Assembly (NCBI RefSeq): GCF_014193285.1
Contig: NZ_JACHZE010000003.1
Location: forward strand, 62,001-126,000
Origin: Atlantibacter sp. RC6
Lineage (GTDB): Bacteria; Pseudomonadota; Gammaproteobacteria; Enterobacterales; Enterobacteriaceae
Direction: 5' to 3'
Length of the DNA stretch: 64,000 bases
Numbering within the stretch: position 1 is the first letter of the stretch; each line of letters starts with the position of its first letter. The notes under the pieces are model-generated. The model was not told the origin of the DNA, made no database searches, and worked only from the letters and a program-made list of their open reading frames with translations. Below, in pieces: positions 1 through 7,857 of the stretch. Made by a program: the position numbers and the translations under genes.

Positions 1-191
1 AGATGGTGCTGCGCGGCATTGGCCGCCTGGACATGGGGCTCGCCACCGTGGGCGGCGTGGGGATCGTGATCCTCGCCATCATCCTTGACCGTCTGACGCA
101 GGCGATGGGCCGCGATGCCCGTTCGCGTGGCAACCGCCGCTGGTATGCCACCGGGCCGATTGGCCTGCTGATCCGTCCTTTCTCGAAATAA
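1..191 (+). CDS. proW: Glycine betaine/proline ABC transporter permease ProW, C-terminal end
   Basis: This is the last 62 or so residues of the inner-membrane permease of the ProVWX osmoprotectant importer; the gene is cut by the window start. The visible part holds a hydrophobic segment ([19 protein letters not shown]) followed by a basic cytoplasmic tail, as expected for the end of a binding-protein-dependent permease. The frame is open from base 1 and ends at TAA 189-191. The identity rests on proX following 71 bases downstream on the same strand, which is the standard proVWX order. Expression is presumably osmoregulated from a promoter outside the window. Confidence 0.9.
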   Translation, partial: MVLRGIGRLDMGLATVGGVGIVILAIILDRLTQAMGRDARSRGNRRWYATGPIGLLIRPFSK

Positions 192-262
192 CCGCAAGCA
201 CCTCCGGGGCGGCACGCGTTAGCCGCCCCGCTTCCCTTCTTTACTCAATAAAAGGAACAACG

Positions 263-1258
263 ATGCGACACAGCCTGATTTTAGCCACAGCCATTGCCAC
301 CCTTGTTTCCGCGCCCTCTTTTGCCGCCGATCTGCCGGGCAAAGGCATTACCGTTCAGCCGGTGCAGAGCACCATTTCTGAAGAGTCGTTCCAGACGCTG
401 CTGGTGAGCCGCGCGCTGGAGAAGCTCGGTTATACGGTGAATAAAACCAGTGAAGTCGATTACAACGTCGGCTATACCTCCATTGCTTCCGGTGATGCGA
501 CGTTTACCGCCGTTAACTGGCAACCGCTGCATGACGACATGTATAAAGCCGCGGGCGGTGCCAATAAATTTTACCGCGAAGGGGTATTTGTTACCGGCGC
601 GGCGCAGGGATATCTGATCGATAAGAAAACGGCCGAGCAGTACAAAATCACCAACATCGAACAGCTTAAAGATCCCAAAATCGCCAAACTGTTTGACGGC
701 AACGGTGACGGCAAAGCCGACATGATGGGCTGCTCGCCGGGCTGGGGCTGTGAAGCGGTGATTAATCACCAGAACAAAGCCTTTGAGCTGGAAAATACCG
801 TGACCGTTAATCACGGCAACTACGCGGCGATGATGGCCGACACCATTGCCCGTTATAAAGAAGGCAAACCGGTGCTCTACTACACCTGGACGCCGTACTG
901 GGTAAGCGACGTGCTGAAGCCGGGTAAAGACGTGGTATGGCTACAGGTGCCGTTCTCCTCCCTGCCGGGCGAGCAGAAAGATATCGACACCAAGCTGCCG
1001 AATGGCGCGAACTACGGTTTCCCGGTGAACACCATGCACATCGTGGCAAATAAAGCCTGGGCCGAGAAAAACCCCGCAGCGGCCAAACTGTTCTCCCTGA
1101 TGAAACTGCCCATTACCGACATCAACGCCCAGAACGCCATGATGCATGACGGTAAAGCCTCTGAAGCCGATATTCAGGGCCACGTCGACGGCTGGATCAA
1201 AGCCCACCAGCAGCAATTCGACGGCTGGATCAACGAAGCGTTAAAAGCACAGAAGTAA
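263..1258 (+). CDS. proX: Glycine betaine/L-proline periplasmic binding protein ProX
   Basis: ProX binds glycine betaine or proline betaine in the periplasm and delivers it to ProW/ProV during osmotic stress. The 331-residue protein starts with a clear Sec signal peptide (basic MRHS, hydrophobic core, likely cleavage after PSFA). The mature part has the OpuAC-type substrate-binding fold and conserved tryptophans (for example in the SPGWGC and YTWTPYW stretches) that in this family form the aromatic cage for the quaternary amine. An AAGGA ribosome site lies about 8 bases before the ATG. It is the last gene of the proVWX operon, and a hairpin with a short T run follows. Confidence 0.95.
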   Translation: MRHSLILATAIATLVSAPSFAADLPGKGITVQPVQSTISEESFQTLLVSRALEKLGYTVNKTSEVDYNVGYTSIASGDATFTAVNWQPLHDDMYKAAGGANKFYREGVFVTGAAQGYLIDKKTAEQYKITNIEQLKDPKIAKLFDGNGDGKADMMGCSPGWGCEAVINHQNKAFELENTVTVNHGNYAAMMADTIARYKEGKPVLYYTWTPYWVSDVLKPGKDVVWLQVPFSSLPGEQKDIDTKLPNGANYGFPVNTMHIVANKAWAEKNPAAAKLFSLMKLPITDINAQNAMMHDGKASEADIQGHVDGWIKAHQQQFDGWINEALKAQK

Positions 1259-1270
1259 CTCGATCCCATC

Positions 1271-1300
1271 CCCACTCCGCGGCCAAAGCCAGTGGGTTTT
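1271..1300 (+). terminator. Probable terminator of proVWX
   Basis: CCCACT (1271-1276) pairs with AGTGGG (1291-1296) and is followed by TTTT, 12 bases after the proX stop. The stem is only 6 bp with a long loop, so this is a moderate candidate. Confidence 0.5.
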
Positions 1301-1347
1301 AGTCCGGCATCAAAATCGCCGGGAGCGTTTTGAACAACGCTAGCTTT

Positions 1348-1392
1348 GGCCCGGAGGGATGAGACTCAAGGATGAGCCGACTAATCCGGGCC
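1348..1392. repeat. Intergenic inverted repeat downstream of proX
   Basis: GGCCCGGA (1348-1355) is an exact inverted match to TCCGGGCC (1385-1392). The sequence between contains two similar GGATGAG words. It is GC-rich, unlike the AT-rich accessory DNA that begins at about 1440. It may be a REP-like element or a 3' UTR structure. No function can be assigned from sequence. Confidence 0.45.
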
Positions 1393-1479
1393 TGAGGGCG
1401 AGAAAAACAAAGGGGCGAAGCTTATACTGCCCCTATCCTGAACTCGCTACTATTACTGAATAAATAAGACTTAAATATA

Positions 1480-1959
1480 TTACGCTGTCGCCCGGTGATT
1501 CCAGGCGTCTTTGTAAATGATATTTCCATCGCAATGTTTCCATGTAATGGCTTCATATCTTAACTGAATAGTTTCGCAGTGTGTTCCAGTACCAGAACCT
1601 GGGAATAAGTTCGGAGTAATCCCCGTTATTTTCACATTTTCTAAAATAATATTGAAGTATTCGGTTTCTACACCTGCATCAAGAATTTGATACATTTTAA
1701 TGATTGCTGATTTTAATGTCTGTCCTTCGCTTAGCGCTTTATATAAAATCGGCGTTGTTTTATCAAAATCTTTCTGTATCGCAACAGGACGATGTACTCG
1801 GGTGCCCGTTAATGCTCCAGTGTTCCCATCTACAGGAATCGATAAGTGGTGCGTTACCGCTTTTAATTCAATCGCACCAACACGTCCTGTAACCAAACAA
1901 CTGCCAATTATAGGGGAGCCATTTTCATCCGTTAACCAAAGATACGCTGGATTTGACAT
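1480..1959 (-). CDS. hcp: Orphan Hcp family type VI secretion protein
   Basis: Hcp forms the hexameric ring stack of the type VI secretion tube and can carry small effectors in its lumen. The 159-residue product has the hallmark Hcp start (short strand, then LWLTDENGSPIIGS), the SxGNTGALTGTRVHRP-like central segment and the typical late motif TIQLRYEAITWKHCDGNI followed by KDAW. Length matches a plain Hcp without an extra toxin domain. No other type VI structural genes are present, so it is an orphan copy that would feed a secretion machine encoded elsewhere. It is the last gene of a tight three-gene minus-strand unit, starting 2 bases after the stop of the membrane protein gene. The unit is AT-rich relative to proX and ygaY, which suggests transfer. 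Confidence 0.9.
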   Translation of the reverse strand: MSNPAYLWLTDENGSPIIGSCLVTGRVGAIELKAVTHHLSIPVDGNTGALTGTRVHRPVAIQKDFDKTTPILYKALSEGQTLKSAIIKMYQILDAGVETEYFNIILENVKITGITPNLFPGSGTGTHCETIQLRYEAITWKHCDGNIIYKDAWNHRATA

Positions 1960-1961
1960 AA

Positions 1962-2303
1962 TTATTCCTTATCTATAAAAGAGGGGATCCAAAACATTAC
2001 GATTACCCACAAGAACATTCCAATAACCTTCACAGGCCAAGGTTCGAGAAAAACGATACAAGCAATAGCACCTATAATTAATAATGGGCCCGATAACAAA
2101 TCGAAAGCCCCACTCGCTATACGAATTTTTTCAGGCAGAAATCTATTCAATACAAGAACAATGATATAAGCACTGCTAATTGTAATAATTACCGCGATAG
2201 TTTTATCCTGCCAGGAATCAAACTCTATGAGACAAGCCAAGCATACTGCAACAATATAACTACAGATAACAACATTTATGACCGAGGTAATTAATTTACT
2301 CAT
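1962..2303 (-). CDS. Small multi-pass membrane protein, possible immunity protein
   Basis: I do not recognise the family. The 113-residue protein is mostly hydrophobic. It has about four predicted membrane segments (around residues 5-25, 34-52, 66-86 and 89-107) and short charged loops. It begins 1 base after the stop of the upstream 224-residue gene and ends just before hcp, so the three are almost surely co-transcribed. A small membrane protein directly after an unknown protein and next to hcp is the usual layout of an effector-immunity pair. An inner-membrane immunity protein would suit a toxin that attacks membrane or periplasm. That role is inference from position only; it could also be an accessory export factor. 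Confidence 0.6.
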   Translation of the reverse strand: MSKLITSVINVVICSYIVAVCLACLIEFDSWQDKTIAVIITISSAYIIVLVLNRFLPEKIRIASGAFDLLSGPLLIIGAIACIVFLEPWPVKVIGMFLWVIVMFWIPSFIDKE

Positions 2304-2304
2304 A

Positions 2305-2979
2305 TTACTCTACACTCGCATTCTCATTCAAACGCTCTTCCAGCTTTTCCATAATACTGGAGAAAGCGGGCCTGCCCTCAGTGTATCCCGCATGGATGGC
2401 ATCAACAAAAGGTTGAACTGCATCGGCAAAAAGAAAATAAAGCAGATCGTAGTCGCGAGGTCTTAGTAGTTCATATATCTCAGGTGCTTCACCTTTGAGG
2501 TTATCAGATGTTCTGATCGAACGCTCAGCCATCCCTCCCAATAAAAGAATAGTACTTAAAAAGGCAATTGGATTACCTTTGTCTTGAAATACTACATGCG
2601 TGAATGAACTTTTTTCTATGACGGCTTTAGCAATATTAGATGCGATGATATTGGTTGATATCCTGCCCACAATAGAGGTAATTACGCCTCTGTATATTTT
2701 ATCTTGCTCTGATTCAGATAAATATTTATTAAATAGATGAAAGATTAACATAACTGCGTTAATGATATTTTTATAATTAAGGATGTCGTTTCTTATAGCC
2801 ATCATCATACGGATTCTCTCGGTTTCACGTTCATATTCTGTATCCGTATCAAAGATACCGTAAATCAGATAACCATAATCTAAAGGAACAGATAATCCAC
2901 CATTGATAAGTCCCGTAACTGTATCAGGAGAAACAATGATATCGTATATCCTCCGTGCTATTCCTTCGATGTCTACCAT
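2305..2979 (-). CDS. Unknown protein upstream of Hcp, candidate type VI effector
   Basis: This 224-residue product has no motif that I can tie to a named family. It is mainly helical by composition, with two more hydrophobic stretches (around NIINAVMLIFHLFNKYL and PIAFLSTILLLGGMA) and a charged C-terminus. There is no signal peptide. It is the first gene of the minus-strand unit that continues with a small membrane protein and hcp. In type VI loci the gene beside hcp or vgrG is often the cargo toxin, and the following small gene its immunity. Small proteins fit inside the Hcp lumen, and the hydrophobic stretches would allow a membrane-acting toxin. All of this is inferred from neighbourhood; a chaperone or structural role is not excluded. 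Confidence 0.55.
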   Translation of the reverse strand: MVDIEGIARRIYDIIVSPDTVTGLINGGLSVPLDYGYLIYGIFDTDTEYERETERIRMMMAIRNDILNYKNIINAVMLIFHLFNKYLSESEQDKIYRGVITSIVGRISTNIIASNIAKAVIEKSSFTHVVFQDKGNPIAFLSTILLLGGMAERSIRTSDNLKGEAPEIYELLRPRDYDLLYFLFADAVQPFVDAIHAGYTEGRPAFSSIMEKLEERLNENASVE

Positions 2980-3539
2980 AGCAATCCCTTACTCAAATGC
3001 ATTGTTCAGATAACATTCAATTTATATTTCACCGAGAAAAGAACCAGTCTTTATAAAAAAACAATAGGCGCTTTAAATGATGTTACAACAATGCAGTTGT
3101 TACAAAACATATCACCTGGAAAGATCATCTTCCTGTCTAGCAGGCCATTTTATTGTTTATAAGGTAATAAAGCGAAACTGTGTATATTTCCAAAGTATGT
3201 ATTTATCCAAGTCATAGTTATTTCTCAGATATTAATTAGGTATTGAGGTTATTATCTAATTATTCCTCAAGTCAATGAATGTAGCGAAGCTAATGGTTAT
3301 ATATAATTGCGATGAATATCCCTGTTGTCCCTGACTGTTCAAAGCAACTAGCTGTGTGATTTCCATGTGTACCTTTCCTCTTCAGAGGAAACCTCTGACA
3401 GAAGATCGGTAAATACATGGCCCTGTGCGCCGGCCCCCCTCCCCCACCGCACATTCCGACACTCAACAATTTAATAACATCCCTCCATGATGCGTTATCA
3501 TGCCCGCCTGGCAAGAATGTATGAACCTGAAAGCGAATA
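2980..3539. other. AT-rich intergenic region before ygaY
   Basis: About 560 bases with no convincing gene. The left two thirds are very AT-rich and probably hold the promoter of the minus-strand Hcp unit. From about 3380 the base composition rises toward that of the core genome, so the right edge of the transferred segment probably lies near 3400. An open frame on the minus strand here runs into ygaY and has no support. Confidence 0.5.
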
Positions 3540-4724
3540 ATGACCAAAACTTCCCAAGGGCTTAGCCCGGCGCTGATCGCGCTGATGTCCCTCGCTACCG
3601 GCCTCGCGGTAGCCAGCAATTACTATGCGCAACCCCTGTTAGACACCATCGCCACCGCCTTTGACCTGTCGGTCAACCAGGCGGGTTTTATCGTGACCGC
3701 CGCCCAGCTCGGCTATGCCGCCGGCTTGCTGTTCCTGGTTCCGCTCGGCGATATGTTTGAACGGCGCGCCCTGATTGTCTCGATGACGCTGCTGGCGGCA
3801 GGCGGCATGCTGATCACCGCCAGTAGCCACAGCCTGTGGATGATGATTCTGGGCACTGCGCTCACCGGGCTGTTTTCGGTGGTGGCGCAAATTCTGGTTC
3901 CGCTGGCGGCGACGCTCGCCAGCCCGGATAAACGCGGCAAAGTGGTCGGCACCATTATGAGCGGCCTGCTGCTGGGTATTTTGCTGGCGCGTACCGTGGC
4001 CGGATTGCTGGCGAATCTTGGCGGCTGGCGTACTGTTTACTGGGTGGCCTCAGTGCTGATGGCGCTGATGGCGATAGCCCTGTGGCGCGGCCTGCCGGTG
4101 GCGAAATCCCGCACGCACCTGAATTACCCGCAGTTGCTGCGTTCGGTATTCACGCTGTTTATTCACGATAAACTGTTGCGCACCCGCGCCGCGCTCGGCT
4201 GCCTGACCTTCGCCAACTTCAGCATCCTCTGGACCTCAATGGCATTTCTGCTGGCCGCGCCGCCGTTTAATTTCTCGGAAGGCACCATAGGCCTATTTGG
4301 TCTGGCGGGCGCGGCGGGCGCGTTGGGCGCGCGTCCTGCGGGGGGCCTGGCGGATAAAGGCAAAGCGCATCTCACCACCACCGCCGGGCTGGCGCTGCTG
4401 TTGCTGTCGTGGGTCGCCATCGCCCTCGGTCAGGCGTCGGTGCTGGCGCTGATTATCGGTATTCTGGTTCTCGACCTCACGGTACAGGGCGTGCATATCA
4501 CCAACCAGAGCGTGATTTACCGTATTCATCCGGATGCCCGTAACCGCCTGACCGCAGGCTATATGACCAGCTATTTTATCGGCGGCGCGGCGGGGTCGTT
4601 GATTTCCGCTTCCGCCTATCAACATGCGGGCTGGAATGGGGTGTGTATCGCGGGCGCAACGGTAGCGCTATTGAATTTGCTGGTGTGGTGGAGAGGTTAC
4701 CATCGCCATAACGGCCAGGAGTAA
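3540..4724 (+). CDS. ygaY: MFS transporter YgaY, intact
   Basis: This is a 394-residue major facilitator with twelve hydrophobic segments, related to arabinose-efflux-type exporters. The N-terminal half holds the loop 2-3 signature (GDMFERRAL), and a long charged loop separates the two six-helix bundles around residues 185-205. Position between proX and ygaZ is where E. coli K-12 carries ygaY, which is broken in that strain. Here the frame is complete. The substrate is unknown. The ATG at 3540 has only a weak GAAAG ribosome site but gives the expected cytoplasmic N-terminus before helix 1. Composition is core-like, unlike the preceding Hcp unit. Confidence 0.85.
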   Translation: MTKTSQGLSPALIALMSLATGLAVASNYYAQPLLDTIATAFDLSVNQAGFIVTAAQLGYAAGLLFLVPLGDMFERRALIVSMTLLAAGGMLITASSHSLWMMILGTALTGLFSVVAQILVPLAATLASPDKRGKVVGTIMSGLLLGILLARTVAGLLANLGGWRTVYWVASVLMALMAIALWRGLPVAKSRTHLNYPQLLRSVFTLFIHDKLLRTRAALGCLTFANFSILWTSMAFLLAAPPFNFSEGTIGLFGLAGAAGALGARPAGGLADKGKAHLTTTAGLALLLLSWVAIALGQASVLALIIGILVLDLTVQGVHITNQSVIYRIHPDARNRLTAGYMTSYFIGGAAGSLISASAYQHAGWNGVCIAGATVALLNLLVWWRGYHRHNGQE

Positions 4725-4845
4725 ACCAGGCGGCCAGGCTTATCCAATTGTGCTTAAGGGTGTTATGACGCTTAAGTCTCTGTTAAGGTTATCAGGATGT
4801 ATTCATCCCAGTGATTTTACCCTAGATAACTAATTAACTATAAAT

Positions 4846-5589
4846 ATGGACAATCCTGCCGCCGTTACCGATAGTCACGTCAGCAATGAGGCTTCATTGT
4901 GGGAAGGCGTGAAAGATAGCCTGCCGATCGTTATCAGCTACCTGCCGGTGGCATTCGCGTTTGGAATGAATGCCACCCGTCTTGGATTTACCCCTCTCGA
5001 AAGCGTTTTTTTCTCCTGCATCATCTACGCGGGCGCCAGCCAGTTTGTGATTACCGCGATGCTCGCCGCCGGGAGCTCCCTGTGGATCGCCGCGCTCACC
5101 GTGATGGCGATGGACGTGCGCCATGTGTTGTATGGCCCTTCCCTGCGCAGCCGCATTCTCCGCCAGCTTGAAAAGCCGAAAACCGCGCTATGGGCGTTTG
5201 GGTTGACCGATGAAGTTTTCGCTGCCGCCACCGCGAAGCTGGTGCGCGATAACCGCCGCTGGACTGAAAACTGGATGATCGGCATTGCCTTCTGCTCGTG
5301 GCTCTCGTGGGTCACGGGGACGCTGGTGGGCGCTTACTCCGGTAACGGTTTACTGGAGGGCTACCCGGCCATTGAAGCGGCCATGAGCTTTATGCTGCCC
5401 GCGCTGTTTATGAGTTTCCTGCTGGTGTCGTTCCAGCGCGCCCAGTCGCTGAGTGTCGCCGCATCGCTGACCGGCGCGGTGCTGGGGGTGACGCTGTTTT
5501 CTATCCCGGTGGCGATTCTGGCGGGCATTGTCTGCGGTTGCCTGGTGGCGGTGATTGAACATATCCGAAGGAGCCGCGATGCGCACTGA
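4846..5589 (+). CDS. ygaZ: L-valine exporter large subunit YgaZ (AzlC family)
   Basis: YgaZ and YgaH form a branched-chain amino acid exporter (valine and related compounds) in the inner membrane. The 247-residue product has the AzlC family architecture: a charged N-terminal tail, then about seven membrane helices, with the conserved core [18 protein letters not shown] and [15 protein letters not shown]. It overlaps ygaH by 11 bases, so the two subunits are translationally coupled. In E. coli the pair is regulated by Lrp and also by MprA, whose gene follows downstream. The family assignment is firm; the valine specificity is taken from the E. coli orthologue. Confidence 0.94.
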   Translation: MDNPAAVTDSHVSNEASLWEGVKDSLPIVISYLPVAFAFGMNATRLGFTPLESVFFSCIIYAGASQFVITAMLAAGSSLWIAALTVMAMDVRHVLYGPSLRSRILRQLEKPKTALWAFGLTDEVFAAATAKLVRDNRRWTENWMIGIAFCSWLSWVTGTLVGAYSGNGLLEGYPAIEAAMSFMLPALFMSFLLVSFQRAQSLSVAASLTGAVLGVTLFSIPVAILAGIVCGCLVAVIEHIRRSRDAH

Positions 5590-5914
5590 TGTCCTGCTGC
5601 TCGGCCTGTTGGTCGGCCTGGTGAACTACTTGTTCCGCTATCTGCCGCTGCGGTTACGCGCGGGCAGCGTGCGCCCGGCAAAGCGCGGCGCAACCGGCGT
5701 GCTGCTCGATACCATTGGCATCGCCTCGATTTGCGCGCTGCTGGTGGTATCCAGCGTGCCGGAAATGATTCATGACGCCCGCCGCCTGCTGCCAACGCTG
5801 ATTGGCTTTGCGGTGTTGGGTATCAGTTTTTACAAAACTCGCAGCATTATTATTCCGACGCTGTTGAGTGCGCTGGGCTATGGAATAGCCTGGAAATTAT
5901 TGACGGTAATATAG
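5579..5914 (+). CDS. ygaH: L-valine exporter small subunit YgaH (AzlD family)
   Basis: This is the small partner of YgaZ in branched-chain amino acid export. The product is 111 residues with four hydrophobic segments and the AzlD-type motif [12 protein letters not shown] near the N-terminus, then [17 protein letters not shown]. The start at 5579 is chosen over an upstream in-frame ATG because it has a good AAGGA ribosome site inside the end of ygaZ, gives the E. coli length and keeps the usual 11-base overlap. The gene is followed by an 89-base gap holding the mprA promoter. Confidence 0.93.
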   Translation: MRTDVLLLGLLVGLVNYLFRYLPLRLRAGSVRPAKRGATGVLLDTIGIASICALLVVSSVPEMIHDARRLLPTLIGFAVLGISFYKTRSIIIPTLLSALGYGIAWKLLTVI

Positions 5915-5945
5915 CGTTGCCATATTCGTTGAAATAAATAATACA

Positions 5946-5974
5946 TTTACATTATTTGTTACCGTCGTTACTAT
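5946..5974 (+). promoter_or_regulatory. Probable mprA (emrRAB) promoter
   Basis: TTTACA (5946-5951) and TACTAT (5969-5974) are separated by 17 bases, 29 bases before the mprA ATG. The segment around the -10 up to the GAGG ribosome site reads like the E. coli emrR leader, where MprA represses its own operon. The MprA operator should lie over this promoter. Confidence 0.6.
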
Positions 5975-6003
5975 ATCGGCTGCAATTAATGAGGTCATAC
6001 CTG

Positions 6004-6534
6004 ATGGATAGTTCGTTTACGCCCATTGAGCAAATGCTTAAATTCCGCGCCAGTCGCTACGAGGATTTCCCGTACCAGGAAATTCTGTTGACTCGCCTGT
6101 GCATGCACATGCAGGGCAAGCTGCTGGAAAATCGCAATAAGATGCTGAAAGCGCAAGGCATTAACGAGACCCTGTTTATGGCGTTGATTACCCTTGAGTC
6201 TCAGGAAAATCACAGTATTCAGCCAAGCGAATTGAGCTGCGCGCTGGGTTCATCGCGCACCAATGCCACGCGCATTGCCGATGAACTGGAAAAGCGCGGC
6301 TGGATTGAACGACGTGAAAGCGATAACGATCGCCGTTGCCTGCACTTGCAGTTAACCGAAAAAGGCCAGGAGTTCCTGCGCCAGGTGTTGCCGCCGCAGC
6401 ATAATTGCCTGCAACATTTGTGGTCGTCTCTGGACGTGACAGAGAAAGAGCAGCTGGAAAACATTACCCGCAAGCTGCTGACCCGTCTTGACCAAATGGA
6501 TGCTGACGACACCATCCTTGAAGCGACGCGTTAA
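6004..6534 (+). CDS. mprA: MarR family repressor MprA (EmrR)
   Basis: MprA is a dimeric winged-helix repressor that releases the emrAB operon when it binds uncouplers, salicylate, nalidixic acid and similar hydrophobic compounds. The 176-residue protein has the MarR fold: an N-terminal dimer helix, a recognition region around residues 75-110 ([20 protein letters not shown]) and the wing motif [17 protein letters not shown]. The ATG at 6004 is preferred to one 48 bases upstream because it has a GAGG site at 5991 and matches the E. coli length exactly. It is first in the mprA-emrA-emrB operon. An attenuator-like hairpin lies between it and emrA. Confidence 0.96.
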   Translation: MDSSFTPIEQMLKFRASRYEDFPYQEILLTRLCMHMQGKLLENRNKMLKAQGINETLFMALITLESQENHSIQPSELSCALGSSRTNATRIADELEKRGWIERRESDNDRRCLHLQLTEKGQEFLRQVLPPQHNCLQHLWSSLDVTEKEQLENITRKLLTRLDQMDADDTILEATR

Positions 6535-6590
6535 TCGCTAAGTCGCTCGTTTCGCAAACGCCCAATCGATACATCTAAGCTACAGTTACA

Positions 6591-6616
6591 GGCCAGCAGT
6601 TCACTGCTGGCCTTTT
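6591..6616 (+). terminator. Terminator-like hairpin between mprA and emrA
   Basis: GGCCAGCAG (6591-6599) pairs perfectly with CTGCTGGCC (6604-6612) around a TTCA loop and is followed by TTTT. This is a strong intrinsic-terminator shape inside the operon, 55 bases before emrA. It would lower emrAB expression relative to mprA unless it is read through. Confidence 0.75.
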
Positions 6617-6670
6617 CTGACAACAGGTCGGCTCAGCCGACGAGAAAATAAGAAGATCGTGGAGAAAAAC

Positions 6671-7843
6671 ATGAGCGCAAATGCGGAGAATACGACCCCG
6701 CAGCAAACGGTAAATAAGAAAGGCAAACGTAAAAGCCTGCTTATCTTATTGACGTTGCTCTTTATTATTCTGGCAGTGGCCTATGGCATCTATTGGTTTT
6801 TAGTACTGCGTCATTACGAAGAAACCGACGATGCGTATGTGGCAGGGAATCAGGTACAGATCATGGCGCAAGTCTCTGGCAGCGTCACGAAAGTCTGGGC
6901 AGACAACACCGACTTCGTAAAACAGGGCGATGTGCTGGTGACGCTGGACCCGGTGGATGCGCAGCAGGCGTTCGAAAAAGCGCAGACCGAGCTGGCCTCC
7001 AGCGTGCGTCAAACCCATCAACTGATGATCAACAGCAAGCAGTATCAGGCCAATATCGACGTGCAGAAAACCGCACTGGCCCAGGCGCAAAGCGACCTGA
7101 ACCGTCGAATCCCGCTGGGCACCGCCAATTTGATTGGCCGCGAAGAGCTGCAACACGCCCGTGACGCCGTAGCCAGCGCCCAGGCGCAGCTGGATGTGGC
7201 GATTCAACAGTACAACGCTAACCAGGCGATGGTGCTGGGGACCAAACTGGAAGAGCAGCCAGCGGTTAAACAGGCGGCGACCGAGGTGCGTAACGCCTGG
7301 CTGGCGCTGGAACGTACCAAAATCGTCAGCCCGATTACCGGCTATGTTTCACGTCGCGCGGTGCAGCCGGGCGCGCAGATCAGCCCGACCACGCCGTTGA
7401 TGGCGGTGGTGCCCGCTTCCAATCTGTGGGTGGACGCTAACTTTAAAGAAACCCAGCTGGCGCATATGCGCATCGGCCAGCCGGCTACCGTGGTGAGCGA
7501 TATCTACGGCGACGAGGTGAAGTACACCGGTAAAGTGGTGGGCCTGGACATGGGTACCGGTAGTGCGTTCTCGCTGCTGCCCGCGCAAAACGCCACCGGC
7601 AACTGGATCAAAGTGGTTCAGCGTTTACCGGTGCGCATTGAGATCGACGCCAAACAGCTGGAGCAGCATCCGCTGCGTATCGGCCTTTCCACCCTGGTGG
7701 AAGTGGATACCAGCAACCGCGACGGCCAGGTGCTGGCAAGCCAAACCCGTTCAGAACCCGTCTATCAAAGCAACGCCCGCGAGATTAGCCTTGAGCCCGT
7801 TAATACGCTTATCAACGATATCGTCCGGGCCAACGCGAATTGA
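6671..7843 (+). CDS. emrA: Multidrug efflux membrane fusion protein EmrA
   Basis: EmrA links the inner-membrane MFS pump EmrB to the outer-membrane channel TolC, exporting hydrophobic uncouplers and nalidixic acid. The 390-residue protein has a short cytoplasmic tail, one membrane anchor (around residues 23-45), then the HlyD-type biotinyl-lipoyl half (VSGSVTKVWADNTDFVKQGD). A long alpha-helical hairpin follows (about 95-205), then the second lipoyl half and beta-barrel. The ATG at 6671 is chosen because it has a GGAG site at 6661 and matches the E. coli N-terminus; an upstream in-frame ATG at 6659 has no better site. It ends 14 bases before emrB. Confidence 0.96.
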   Translation: MSANAENTTPQQTVNKKGKRKSLLILLTLLFIILAVAYGIYWFLVLRHYEETDDAYVAGNQVQIMAQVSGSVTKVWADNTDFVKQGDVLVTLDPVDAQQAFEKAQTELASSVRQTHQLMINSKQYQANIDVQKTALAQAQSDLNRRIPLGTANLIGREELQHARDAVASAQAQLDVAIQQYNANQAMVLGTKLEEQPAVKQAATEVRNAWLALERTKIVSPITGYVSRRAVQPGAQISPTTPLMAVVPASNLWVDANFKETQLAHMRIGQPATVVSDIYGDEVKYTGKVVGLDMGTGSAFSLLPAQNATGNWIKVVQRLPVRIEIDAKQLEQHPLRIGLSTLVEVDTSNRDGQVLASQTRSEPVYQSNAREISLEPVNTLINDIVRANAN

Positions 7844-7857
7844 GTGGCGGAGGGGTT

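Noticed and set aside
281-1216. Open frames on the minus strand across proX
   Set aside because: They mirror the codon structure of proX, have no ribosome sites and no family resemblance.
3290-3619. A 109-residue minus-strand frame before ygaY
   Set aside because: It overlaps the start of ygaY, has biased and low-complexity residues, and no motif.
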